Source of the DNA: CAZKWG01 sp964615375
GTDB taxonomy: Bacteria; Myxococcota_A; UBA796; CAZKWG01
Direction: 5' to 3'
Assembly (NCBI GenBank): GCA_964615375.1
Contig: CAZTOW010000004.1
Location: forward strand, 186,001-250,000
DNA length: 64,000 nucleotides
Numbering within the stretch: the stretch's first letter is position 1; every line of letters begins with the position of its first letter. Of the stretch, positions 1-10,423 are shown in pieces. Position numbers and translations under genes: made by a program. The notes under the pieces are model-generated. The model was not told the origin of the DNA. It saw only the letters and a program-made list of their open reading frames with translations, and did not search any database.

Positions 1-65
1 CGGAAGAGCTGTGCAATAGCGCGCCGCCCGCTGCGTACACAGGGTTAGCCAGCCCAGAGGCCACC

Positions 66-659
66 CTGACGCTCCGCCTGCAAGAAGCTCCCCTCGACGA
101 GACCCCGCTCATCGCCGCCGCGGCGAGCGGGGACGGCGAGGCGCGCGCCTGGCTGGCGAGCCACTACACCCCCGCGGTCTACCGCTTCTCCCTGCGCCTC
201 CTGGGCGACGCGCAGGACGCCCGCGACGCCACGCAGGAGACCATGGTGAAGGTGCTGCGCAACCTCGATCGCTACGACCCGAAGTGGCGCTTCTCCACCT
301 GGGTCTTCGGGATCGCGCGGAACACCTGCATCGACGAGCACCGTCGCCGCGCCCGGGGCCCCCAGGAGCTCGGAGCCGAGCCCCAGGACCACCGCGCCGG
401 CCCCCATGAGCTCAGCTCCCGCGCCGAGCGCGCCCGCCTGATCCATCAGGCGCTGGCTGGCCTGCCGCCCCTGTACCGGGAGGTCATCGTGCTCTACCAC
501 TTCGAGCACCTGAAGTACGAAGAGATCGCCGCCACCCTGGACCTGCCGATGGGGACGGTCATGAACCGGATCTTCCGGGCCCGCAAGAAGCTGCGCGAGG
601 CCTACGTGGAGCTGGGCGGGGATCAGGACGGCGCCGCCGCGCTGGGAGGGGAGCCATGA
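66..659 (+). CDS. ECF-type RNA polymerase sigma factor
   Basis: Directs RNA polymerase to a stress- or envelope-type regulon. Sigma region 2 is visible over about residues 15-90 (LGDAQDARDATQET, then FSTWVFGIARN). Region 4 follows at about 130-190, with the helix-turn-helix around LPMGTVMNRIFRARKK. No ATG, GTG or TTG lies in frame between the window edge and the ATG at 243, and starting at 243 would remove most of region 2. I chose CTG 66 because AGAGG at 56-60 precedes it by 5 nt and it gives 197 aa, normal for the family. The true start could also lie left of the window. The stop overlaps the next ATG (ATGA), so it is co-translated with its anti-sigma factor. Confidence 0.85.
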   Translation: MTLRLQEAPLDETPLIAAAASGDGEARAWLASHYTPAVYRFSLRLLGDAQDARDATQETMVKVLRNLDRYDPKWRFSTWVFGIARNTCIDEHRRRARGPQELGAEPQDHRAGPHELSSRAERARLIHQALAGLPPLYREVIVLYHFEHLKYEEIAATLDLPMGTVMNRIFRARKKLREAYVELGGDQDGAAALGGEP

Positions 660-1132
660 GCGGGATCCATGTGCCGGAGGCGCTGCTTCAGCGCTTCGTC
701 ATCGGCGATGTAGAGGAGCGCGTCGCGATCGAGATCGCGCGCCACATCGACGGCTGCGGGCTCTGCGCCACGCGGGCGACGGCGCTGGAGCCGCTCTCGG
801 CCGCGTTCGCCTCCGTGGACGATCCCGAGACGCCGCCCGGCCTCGTGGAGAGCGTGCTGGCCCACGTCGATCACCGCCCCCGCGCCGCCCCGGAGCCGGC
901 CATCGCCGCCGGTCTGATGGCCCTGGCCTTCCTGCTGCTGCTGGCGGGCGGCGCTCCCGCGGAGCTCGTCGTCGCCGGGGCCCGCCTGGTGGGCGCGCTC
1001 ACCACGCTGAGCCGGGTGGCGATGGAGCACCTCATCTGGCTGGCCCCCTACGTCACCATCCTGTCCACCATCCTGCTCGTGGCCAGCGCCTGGCTGGCCC
1101 GGTCCATCGAGCTCCAGCGGAGGAGCGCATGA
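656..1132 (+). CDS. Zinc-finger (ZAS-type) membrane anti-sigma factor
   Basis: 158 aa. The N-terminus carries the H-x3-C-x2-C zinc motif of anti-sigma factors (RHIDGCGLC, residues about 28-36), which in this family binds and holds the cognate ECF sigma factor. Two hydrophobic segments follow (about 82-105 and 120-148), so the protein is probably anchored in the inner membrane. It overlaps the sigma gene upstream and the membrane protein downstream by 4 nt each, so the three are translationally coupled. The direct partner is inferred to be the sigma factor at 66-659. Confidence 0.85.
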   Translation: MSGIHVPEALLQRFVIGDVEERVAIEIARHIDGCGLCATRATALEPLSAAFASVDDPETPPGLVESVLAHVDHRPRAAPEPAIAAGLMALAFLLLLAGGAPAELVVAGARLVGALTTLSRVAMEHLIWLAPYVTILSTILLVASAWLARSIELQRRSA

Positions 1133-2370
1133 ACCCCGTCACCGTCCTCACCTACCTCGCCCTCCTCCGGCCCTCCCAGGCCCAGGAGGCCCCCGCCGAG
1201 CCCGCTTCGACGCCGGTCGCCCAGAGCGCGCCCGCCGCCCAGAGCACGCCCGCCGAGCAGGAGGCGCTGCTGCAGCGCATCGCCACCCTGGAGGCCCGCC
1301 TGGCCGCGATGGAGGCGGAGAAGACCGCCGCGACCCCCGCGACGCCGCCCACGCCGCCCACGCCGCCCACGCCGGCGACGCCACCCACCCCGCCCACACC
1401 GCCCACGCCGCCGACCCCGCCCACCCCAGCGGCCACCTCGACCAGCGCCGCCCTCGGGCAGCCCCTGGTCATCGGCCCCAACGAGACGCGCGAGGGCGCG
1501 CTGACCGTGGGCGGCCCCGTGGACGTCTACGGCGTCGTCGAGGGAGACGTCTTCGCCATGGGCGGGCCGGTGCGCGTCCACGAGGGCGGCCGGGTGGAGG
1601 GGAGCGCCGTCTCCATGGGCGGCGACGTGGAGGTCATGGAGGGCGGCGAGGTCGAGGAGGACATCGTCTCCATGGGCGGCCAGGTGCGCGTGGCCGCGGG
1701 GGCCGAGGTCGGCGGTGACCAGGTCGCACTCGGTGGACAGGGGATGAACGCCGTGGATCCGCGGCTGGGCGCCCTCGGCCCGGTGACCATCGACCTGCAC
1801 GCGGACGTCGATGAGGCCGACGAAGCCGAGGAGGCCGAGGAGGCCGAGGCCGCCGCGCTGGCCGAGGAGGAGGCGGAGCCCAGCCTGTTCTCCGAGGTCA
1901 CCGACTGGATTCAGGGCGTCTTCCGCCGCTTCTCGCTGGGGCTCGCCTTCGCTGGCGCGGGGGTGCTGATGGTCGGGATCTGGCCGCGGCAGATCAGCCG
2001 GGTGGGCGCCGCGCTGCCCGGGAACATGCTGTGGTACGGGCTGGCCGGCGGGATCCTGGCCGCCGCCCTCACCCTGATCTCGGGCCTCTTCGCCGTGACC
2101 ATCATCGGCATCCCGCTGTCCATGCTCATGCTGGGCGTGCTGGCGGCGGCCTGGATGCTCGGGCTGGTCTCGCTCTGCACGACCATCGGCGAGCGAACCT
2201 CCTGGTCTCAGGGGCGCGGCGAGTGGGCCGCCTTCCTGGTGGGCGCCGGCCTGCTGGTGGCGATCACCTTCGTCCCCTGGGTGGGCACCCCGCTGGTGAT
2301 CGCGATCGGCTTCCCCGCGCTGGGCGCGGCCCTGATGACCCGCTTCGGGACCCGTCAGGAGAGCGTGTAG
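1129..2370 (+). CDS. Bactofilin-like polytopic membrane protein
   Basis: 413 aa. A signal-like N-terminus is followed by a short coiled coil (about 42-70, LLQRIATLEARLAAMEAEK) and a Thr/Pro linker made of PTPPTPP repeats (about 70-103). Residues about 115-205 form a right-handed beta-helix-like repeat with alternating V, G and E (for example GPVDVYGVVEGDVFAMGG), as in polymer-forming bactofilin domains. An acidic Glu/Ala stretch and three to four transmembrane helices complete the protein. Proteins of this layout often sit next to ECF sigma/anti-sigma pairs. Here it is the third gene of the overlapping operon, so it is either a regulon effector or a membrane scaffold; which one is inference. 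Confidence 0.7.
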   Translation: MNPVTVLTYLALLRPSQAQEAPAEPASTPVAQSAPAAQSTPAEQEALLQRIATLEARLAAMEAEKTAATPATPPTPPTPPTPATPPTPPTPPTPPTPPTPAATSTSAALGQPLVIGPNETREGALTVGGPVDVYGVVEGDVFAMGGPVRVHEGGRVEGSAVSMGGDVEVMEGGEVEEDIVSMGGQVRVAAGAEVGGDQVALGGQGMNAVDPRLGALGPVTIDLHADVDEADEAEEAEEAEAAALAEEEAEPSLFSEVTDWIQGVFRRFSLGLAFAGAGVLMVGIWPRQISRVGAALPGNMLWYGLAGGILAAALTLISGLFAVTIIGIPLSMLMLGVLAAAWMLGLVSLCTTIGERTSWSQGRGEWAAFLVGAGLLVAITFVPWVGTPLVIAIGFPALGAALMTRFGTRQESV

Positions 2371-2373
2371 CGC

Positions 2374-3525
2374 TCAGGGCACCGTCCTCCAGGCCTCGCC
2401 GAGCCGGGTGCGACCGCTCCAGGCGTCGGCGAAGCTGCCGTCCGGCTGGTAGAGGTGCAGGCGCAGGCTGAGCGCGGGGCCGTCCAGGGTGGCCTCCCAC
2501 CAGCCCCAGGTGGGGACGGCGGCGGCCTGCACCCGGCGGGGGGCGCCCTCGAATTCGCCCTTGCCGCGCGCCATGTCCACGACCTTGTCGTCCAGGGTCC
2601 CCCCGTCCGCCCAGCGGTTGAGCGCCGCGCCCAGGGTCCCGTCGAAGCTGGACTCCAGCGTCAGCGGATCGTTGCCCTCCGCGGGCTTCGGCGACTCCCG
2701 CCAGAGATCCTGGAGCGGCGAGCCGCCGCCGCCCGCGCCGATCAGCAGGGCCCCGTACTCCCCGTCCGGGGCGAGCACCTGGCTGGCGGGGGCGCTGGCG
2801 AAGAAGACCGCCTTGAGCTTGGTGTCGTCGATGTCGGCCACCAGGGTGTCGATGAGCTCGCTGGGGGCCTCGGCCCAGGCGCCGTCGGGCAGCGGGCCGG
2901 CGAGCGAGAGCGGCGCCTGGCTCAGGAAGACCAGGGCCCCGTCGTACTCGCCGTCGGCCACCTCGCCCAGCCAGCCGAGCTGCTCGTTCCAGCGGCTGCC
3001 CAGCCGCTCCTTGGCGCCGTCCAGCACGAAGATCCGCCAGGTGGTCTCGGCGCTGACCACGTCGAAGGCGTACCAGCTCGCCACGCGGCCCAGCCCGATG
3101 TCGGCCCCCAGGCCGGGGAAGGCGGCGGCGAGGCCGAGATAGTTGGGGTCTCCCCTCCCCTCCCCGTCTCCGGCCACCGGCACGGCGGGCACGCCCGCGC
3201 CGCCCTCGGGCTTCGCCACCAGCCCGCCGAAGGCCACGTCGAAGCCCTTCCAGCTCGCGTTGCTGCTGCCGTCCACCACGTCGCCCGCCAGCGCGAGGAA
3301 GCTGAGCTTCGGCTCAGCCCCCATCCGCGTCGAGAGGTCGGCGAGCACCGCGTCGGTCATCGCGTCGCCCGCGGTGTTGCCCACCACAGCGAAGCGGAGC
3401 TCACCCGGGTGGACAACGCGGGCGCCGTCGTCCGCGTAGAGCGCATGCGGCGCCACCTTGGCCGGATCCAGGCCGCAGGCGGAGAGGAGGAGGGCGAAGG
3501 AGACGATCAGGGCGCGCTGGGTCAT
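2374..3525 (-). CDS. Lipoprotein with degenerate calcineurin-like phosphoesterase fold
   Basis: 383 aa. The signal peptide ends in a lipobox (LLSAC). The body follows the order of metallophosphoesterases: beta strand FAVVGNT where the family has DxH, then LALAGDVVD (GDxxD retained), PVAGDGE where GNHE is expected, and FFASAPAS where GHxH is expected. Most metal ligands are therefore missing, so catalysis is unlikely and a binding or structural role is more plausible. Its stop lies 3 nt from the stop of the convergent bactofilin-like gene. The fold assignment rests on motif order only. Confidence 0.55.
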   Translation of the reverse strand: MTQRALIVSFALLLSACGLDPAKVAPHALYADDGARVVHPGELRFAVVGNTAGDAMTDAVLADLSTRMGAEPKLSFLALAGDVVDGSSNASWKGFDVAFGGLVAKPEGGAGVPAVPVAGDGEGRGDPNYLGLAAAFPGLGADIGLGRVASWYAFDVVSAETTWRIFVLDGAKERLGSRWNEQLGWLGEVADGEYDGALVFLSQAPLSLAGPLPDGAWAEAPSELIDTLVADIDDTKLKAVFFASAPASQVLAPDGEYGALLIGAGGGGSPLQDLWRESPKPAEGNDPLTLESSFDGTLGAALNRWADGGTLDDKVVDMARGKGEFEGAPRRVQAAAVPTWGWWEATLDGPALSLRLHLYQPDGSFADAWSGRTRLGEAWRTVP

Positions 3526-3619
3526 GCGGACCTGTAGCCTCAGCGCGTCCTGGACGCCAGCCTCGGGCGAGGGCGCGCAAATCGGTACACAACGCGAAAC
3601 TCCGTGTCATACTAGGTCC

Positions 3620-5863
3620 ATGTCTGCACACGCTCGCGCCCTCCTCTCTCTGCTCCGCGGCTCGCTCCTCTTCGTCGCCCTGGGTGGCCTCGTGCCTGGC
3701 TACGATCTCCCCCTGGGGGGCGTCGCGCTGGCCGCCGCGGGAGACGACACTGACGGGGACGGGCTCACAGACGATGAGGAGGCGTCGCTGGGCACGGATC
3801 CCAGCCTGGTGGACACCGACGCCGACGAGCTCTCCGACGGAGACGAGGTCAACGTCTACGACACGGACCCCCTGGACAGCGACACCGACGGCGACTCCCT
3901 GCTGGACGGTCAGGAGATCAGCTTCGGATCGGACCCGAACGACAAGGACACCGACAACGACGGGCTGGCCGACTACCGCGAGTACAAGCTGGGGGCGGAC
4001 CCCCACGACAAGGACACCGACGACGACGGGCTCACCGACGGCCAGGAGAAGAAGAAGGTCGGGACCAGCGTGGTCAACGCCGACACCGACGGCGACGGGA
4101 TCAACGACGCCGAGGACGACTCGGACGGAGACGGCATCGGCAACCTCGACGAGCTGAACGCCGGAACGAGCCCAAAGGACTCGGACACCGATGATGACGG
4201 GCTGGGGGACGGCGAGGAGGACGACTACGGCACCGACGCCCAGGACAGCGACTCGGACGACGACGGCGCGCTGGACGGGACGGAGACCGACACGCTTGGA
4301 ACGGACCCGCTGGATGACGACTCGGACGACGACGGGCTCCTGGACGGCGAGGAGGTGGACGCCGGCACGAACCCCAACGAAGAGGACACCGACGGCGACG
4401 GGGTGGGCGACTACGACGAGCTGATGGACGGCAACTCCGACCCCAACTCCGCGGACACGGACGCCGACGGGATGGAGGACGCGCTCGAACGCTCGGAGGG
4501 CACGAACCCGCGCGACAGCGACTCGGACGACGACGGCCTCGTCGACGGCACGGAGTACTGGACCACGGGCACCAGCCCCACCCTCATCGACACGGACGCC
4601 GACGGGCTCCTGGACGGGGAGGAGGTCGACGACTACGGCACCGATCCGCTCTCCGAGGACACGGACGGCGACGGGCTCGAGGACGGCGAGGAGGTCGACG
4701 ACTACGGCACGGACCCCAACGCGAGCGACTCGGACGCCGACGGGCTCGACGACAGCCGCGAGATCGAGCTGGGCACGGACCCCAACGTCACCGACAGCGA
4801 CGAGGACGGGCTCGCCGACGGGCTGGAGGCCGGGCGGCTGGGCACGGACCCGCTGGACGCGGACAGCGACGACGACGGGCTCGAGGACGGCGCGGAGGTG
4901 GACAGCTACGAGACGGACCCGGCCGACGACGACAGCGACAACGACGGGCTGCCCGACGGGGACGAGGTCGCCATGGGCACCGACCCGGCGACCAGAGACA
5001 CCGACGGGGACGGGCTGGACGACGGCGAGGAGATCGACCCCTGGGGCACGGATCCGCTCTCGACGGACACCGACGGGGACGGCATCGACGACAGCGCCGA
5101 GGTGAACGAGACCCACACGGACCCCGCCGATCCCGACACGGACGGCGACACGCTGGCGGACCTGGACGAGATCGAGGAGTACGGCACGGATCCGCTGCTG
5201 GCGGACACCGACTCCGACGGTCTGGACGACGGCGAGGAGCTGGACCTGGGCACGGATCCGCTGGAGGACGACGGCGACGAGGACGGGCTGCTGGACGGCG
5301 AGGAGGAGGAGGAGGGCACCAACCCGCTGGACCCGGACACCGACGGGGACGACCTCCTGGACGGCGAGGAGATCGACCGGGGGACGAACCCGCTGGACTC
5401 CGACACGGACGACGGGGGCGTGGAGGACGGCGTGGAGGTCCACGAGGACGGCACGGACCCCTTCAACGCCGACGACGACATCTCGGGCATGGCCGACACC
5501 GACGGCGACGGGCTCTCCGATCGCGACGAGACCTACACCTACGGCACCGACGCGGACAACTCCGACACCGACGGCGACGGGCTCAACGACGGGACGGAGG
5601 CGGTGAGCACCGGGACCGACCCGCTGAACCCGGACACCGACGGCGACGGGGCCACCGACGCCGAGGAGCTGGAGGCGGGCACGGATCCGCTCGTCGCCGA
5701 GGGCGGCGGCGCCGAGACCGGCGGCGAGGACACCGCGGGCTACGAGGACTACAAGGGCGGCGGGGGCTGCGGCTGCGCCACGACCGAGGCGGATCCCCGG
5801 GCCGCCGCCGGGCTGCTGGGCCTCGCCCTCGCCCTCACGCTGCGGGCCCGTCGGCGCTCCTGA
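3620..5863 (+). CDS. Secreted thrombospondin type-3 repeat protein with MYXO-CTERM-like tail
   Basis: 747 aa from ATG 3620; this start opens a clean signal peptide ending near VALAAAG, whereas upstream in-frame codons look non-coding. Nearly the whole mature chain is a run of about 30 Asp-rich Ca-binding units of the form DTDGDGLxDGEE-x-GTDP, spaced about 20-25 residues. The C-terminus has a Gly/Cys motif (GGGCGCA), a hydrophobic segment and a basic end (RARRRS), matching the MYXO-CTERM sorting signal that myxosortase-type proteases process for surface anchoring. Probable function: rigid, calcium-stabilised surface or matrix protein. It is monocistronic and convergent with glmS. Confidence 0.85.
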   Translation: MSAHARALLSLLRGSLLFVALGGLVPGYDLPLGGVALAAAGDDTDGDGLTDDEEASLGTDPSLVDTDADELSDGDEVNVYDTDPLDSDTDGDSLLDGQEISFGSDPNDKDTDNDGLADYREYKLGADPHDKDTDDDGLTDGQEKKKVGTSVVNADTDGDGINDAEDDSDGDGIGNLDELNAGTSPKDSDTDDDGLGDGEEDDYGTDAQDSDSDDDGALDGTETDTLGTDPLDDDSDDDGLLDGEEVDAGTNPNEEDTDGDGVGDYDELMDGNSDPNSADTDADGMEDALERSEGTNPRDSDSDDDGLVDGTEYWTTGTSPTLIDTDADGLLDGEEVDDYGTDPLSEDTDGDGLEDGEEVDDYGTDPNASDSDADGLDDSREIELGTDPNVTDSDEDGLADGLEAGRLGTDPLDADSDDDGLEDGAEVDSYETDPADDDSDNDGLPDGDEVAMGTDPATRDTDGDGLDDGEEIDPWGTDPLSTDTDGDGIDDSAEVNETHTDPADPDTDGDTLADLDEIEEYGTDPLLADTDSDGLDDGEELDLGTDPLEDDGDEDGLLDGEEEEEGTNPLDPDTDGDDLLDGEEIDRGTNPLDSDTDDGGVEDGVEVHEDGTDPFNADDDISGMADTDGDGLSDRDETYTYGTDADNSDTDGDGLNDGTEAVSTGTDPLNPDTDGDGATDAEELEAGTDPLVAEGGGAETGGEDTAGYEDYKGGGGCGCATTEADPRAAAGLLGLALALTLRARRRS

Positions 5864-5872
5864 CCAGTCTGG

Positions 5873-7744
<1,872 letters not shown>

Positions 7745-7786
7745 GGAAACCTCCCTGCCAGCCGTTCTTCGCCTGCGACCCTGGCC

Positions 7787-8293
7787 TCATGCAACCCGCG
7801 TGCCGGCCTCTCGGGCCGCCAGGGCCTCGGTGAGCGCGCGCAGGGCCGGCTCCGGCAGGTAGCGGGAGACGTCGCCGCCGTTGCTGGCGATCTCCTTGAC
7901 CAGCGAGGAGGAGATGAAGATGTGGCGCGGGTCGGTGAGCAGGAAGACCGTCTCCACCTCCGGCGCCATGTCCATGTTGGCGAGCCCGATCTGGAACTCG
8001 AACTCGAAGTCCGTGACCGCGCGCAGCCCGCGCACGACAGCGGCGGCCCCCCGGCGCTGGCAGTACTGCACCAGCAGCCCGCGGAACACGTCCACCTCCA
8101 CGTTGGCCAGATCGCGCACCGCCTCCTGCACCACGGCGACCCGCCGTTCTACGGGGAGCATGTAGCGTTTGTTGGGGTTCTCCCCGATGGCGACGATCAC
8201 CCGGTCGAACATCCGGCTGGCCCGCCGCGCCACGTCGAGGTGGCCGAGCGTGATGGGATCGAAGGAGCCTGCGTAGACCGCGGTTCGCGCCAT
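7787..8293 (-). CDS. coaD: Phosphopantetheine adenylyltransferase (PPAT)
   Basis: Transfers AMP from ATP to 4'-phosphopantetheine, the penultimate step of coenzyme A synthesis. 168 aa from ATG 8293, the usual length. The N-terminal YAGSFDPITLGHLDV holds the nucleotidyltransferase T/HxGH motif. RGLRAVTDFEFE and the C-terminal ISSSLVKEIA match the family motif ISSTxVRE. A longer in-frame reading to 8449 exists, but its N-terminal extension is low-complexity and non-homologous. It sits 42 nt upstream of glmS in the same direction. Confidence 0.96.
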   Translation of the reverse strand: MARTAVYAGSFDPITLGHLDVARRASRMFDRVIVAIGENPNKRYMLPVERRVAVVQEAVRDLANVEVDVFRGLLVQYCQRRGAAAVVRGLRAVTDFEFEFQIGLANMDMAPEVETVFLLTDPRHIFISSSLVKEIASNGGDVSRYLPEPALRALTEALAAREAGTRVA

Positions 8294-8328
8294 GCTTCTC
8301 TTTCCTGCTGGTCGCGCTGCATAGCCCG

Positions 8329-8790
8329 TCAGCGGCCCGGCTCCAAGGTGGCGGGCGCGGCGGCGGTGGCGCCAGGGGTCGGCGGAGGCCGGAAACCCTC
8401 CACCCAGGCGCGGAGCCCGCCCTCCCGCGGAGGGTGCCGGCCCATCCATCCGGTGGCGGCGTCCAGCCAGGTGCCCAGCGCGGCGACCAGCAGGGCCGCG
8501 AGCAGGAAGCGCAGGTCGAAGGTCGCCTGCTCGCGCGCGCGGGCCAGGGCCACGACGTGGGAGAGCCGCACGTCCACCGCGCCCAGCGCGATCTCCAGCT
8601 CCTCCCCCTCCCGGAGCCGCTGCCCGCGCACCAGCAGGGCGTCGTCGTCGCGCACGACCAGCAGATCGGCGCCCGGGAAGCTCACCGCCGCCCCGAAGCG
8701 CTCCCCCAGGCGCACCGCGCTCGACACGGGCAGCACGCGGTCCTCGACCACGCGGCCCCGCAGGCGCACGGTGACCGCCAGATCACCCAC
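8329..8790 (-). CDS. Small single-pass membrane protein, related to the N-terminus of its neighbour
   Basis: 153 aa from GTG 8790, which overlaps the stop of the upstream TPR gene by 8 nt. Residues 1-80 are beta-rich (VTVRLRGRVVEDRVLPV...); a hydrophobic helix spans about 93-110 and a proline-rich tail follows. The first ~110 residues resemble, in pattern and in words such as VTVR-GRVV, the first ~140 residues of the protein at 8783-10345, so the two probably arose by duplication. I do not recognise a named family. Co-translation with the TPR protein suggests they form one envelope complex. Confidence 0.65.
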   Translation of the reverse strand: MGDLAVTVRLRGRVVEDRVLPVSSAVRLGERFGAAVSFPGADLLVVRDDDALLVRGQRLREGEELEIALGAVDVRLSHVVALARAREQATFDLRFLLAALLVAALGTWLDAATGWMGRHPPREGGLRAWVEGFRPPPTPGATAAAPATLEPGR

Positions 8791-10345
8791 CGCCCGCCCC
8801 GCGCCGTCGGCGGGAGGGCAGCAGCAGCTCCTTGCTGTCCTCGCCGTAGGCCTCGTACAGCAGGCGCTTGAAGCGCTCCTCCGAGCGCATGCCGACGAAG
8901 ACGGGATCCAGCCGGATGTCCTGGCGGAACTCGATGTGGTGCATGGTGTCGAGGCCACGCGAGGCCTTGAGCGCCTGCTCCAGGTAGCGGTAGGCGCGCA
9001 GGCGCTTGCCCTCCGCGGCGTAGATCTTGGCCCGGTGGAGGTCGGCGTAGGGGTCGCCGGGGGTGAGCTCCTCGAGCTGGCTCATGATCGCGTGCGCCTC
9101 GTCGTAGCGCCCCTGGTGGGCCAGGTTCACGGCGAGGTTGTTCAGCACGTGCTCATCGAAGGGCGAGAGCTCCAGCGCCTTGCGATAGAGCGCCTCCTCC
9201 TTGGCGTACTCGCCGAGGCGCTTGTAGACGAGGCCCAGGTTGTTGTACCCGGCCGGGTCGTCGGGGAAGAGCTGGACCATGCGCTGGAAGGTCTGCTCGC
9301 CCAGCTCGTGGTTCTCGGCGAGGTAGGCGTAGTACCCGAGGGTGTTGATGGCCCAGGGGTCGTCGGGGTCGATCTTCAGGCGCTCGCGCACCACGTCGAG
9401 CTCGCGGCGCAGCTCCTCCTCGAGCCCGTCGGCCCGGCTGTCCTTGACGTCGAACCAGTCGCGGAAGCCCCAGCCGATGAAGCGCTCCATGGGCGTGCGC
9501 TGGGCGCTGGTCTCGCCCGCGTCCTCGCTGTCGCCCGGGGCCTGCTCGCTCGGGTCCCGCTCGTCCGTCTGCGCGCCGGCGAGGCCCTGGTCGGGGGTTC
9601 CCGACTCGGAGAGCATGGGGCTCACGCTCTCCAGGTGGAGCTCGGCGCCCTGCTCGCCGCCGTCCTCGCCGCCCTCCTCGGGGTCCTCGGGCGGGAGCAC
9701 GCGCACGACCTCGGGCCCCACGGTCGCCCCGCCGCCCAGGCGGTCCAGGGGGCCGTCGTTGCCGGCGGGCATGTAGAACGAGGGCGCGTCCTCCTCGTGA
9801 TCGGGGCGCTCGCTGCGCTCGGGCAGGCCCTCCTCCGCGCCGGCGTAGTCCTGCTCCAGCAGGCGCGCGATGTACTCCGGGCTCGGCTCCCAGGCGTCGG
9901 CCCCCGAGCCGGACGCCCCGCCGCGCAGCAGGCTGGCCAGCAGCCCGAGCTGGCCGGCGGCCACCGTGAGCGCCAGCACCAGGGCCAGGAGCGCCATGTC
10001 CCCCGCCCCGCGCTCGCTCCGCCGGGCCCGCTGCAGCGGGACCATGTCCAGGTCCACGTCCACCGCCCGCCCGTCGCTCCAGCGCCAGCTCTCCAGGCGG
10101 GAGACCGTGCCCTCGGGCACCTCCGGCGAGAGCGGCTCCAGGCGCACCCGGTCCTCCGCCTCCCAGTGGATGCGCGCCAGGCCCTCGCCGCGCACCGGCA
10201 CCGCCTCGGGAGCCTGAACGCCCAGGATGGGGCTGGACCAGGGCCAGTGGACGGTCTGCCCCACCACGCGCCCGTGGAAGCGGACGGTGACGCGCAGACC
10301 CTGGCGACTCTGGTGACCCTGGCGACTCTGGTGGGCGACCGACAC
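8783..10345 (-). CDS. Membrane-anchored TPR protein with beta-rich N-terminal module
   Basis: 520 aa from GTG 10345, preceded by GAGG. Two copies of an 18-bp repeat encode HQSRQG twice near the N-terminus. A beta-rich module (about 17-105, VTVRFHGRVV...) precedes one transmembrane helix (about 117-140). A long acidic, low-complexity linker follows, then TPR units (about 320-490; DPWAINTLGYYAYL, GYNNLGLVYKRLGEYAKEE, HVLNNLAVNLAHQGRYDEA). It is first in a same-strand run with the small paralogue, coaD and glmS. Role is probably scaffolding in the cell envelope. The start is uncertain because the frame stays open further upstream. Confidence 0.75.
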   Translation of the reverse strand: MSVAHQSRQGHQSRQGLRVTVRFHGRVVGQTVHWPWSSPILGVQAPEAVPVRGEGLARIHWEAEDRVRLEPLSPEVPEGTVSRLESWRWSDGRAVDVDLDMVPLQRARRSERGAGDMALLALVLALTVAAGQLGLLASLLRGGASGSGADAWEPSPEYIARLLEQDYAGAEEGLPERSERPDHEEDAPSFYMPAGNDGPLDRLGGGATVGPEVVRVLPPEDPEEGGEDGGEQGAELHLESVSPMLSESGTPDQGLAGAQTDERDPSEQAPGDSEDAGETSAQRTPMERFIGWGFRDWFDVKDSRADGLEEELRRELDVVRERLKIDPDDPWAINTLGYYAYLAENHELGEQTFQRMVQLFPDDPAGYNNLGLVYKRLGEYAKEEALYRKALELSPFDEHVLNNLAVNLAHQGRYDEAHAIMSQLEELTPGDPYADLHRAKIYAAEGKRLRAYRYLEQALKASRGLDTMHHIEFRQDIRLDPVFVGMRSEERFKRLLYEAYGEDSKELLLPSRRRRGAGGG

Positions 10346-10423
10346 GGGACCTCGGGGAGCGTGAGAACAGGTTAGCCGCAAATCAGGGCGCGCGGGAGAG
10401 GGATCCGGCCCCAGCGGAGCACC

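Noticed and set aside
3401..5443. 680-codon minus-strand frame rich in Val, Gln and Arg
   Set aside because: Antisense shadow of the Asp-rich TSP3 repeats.
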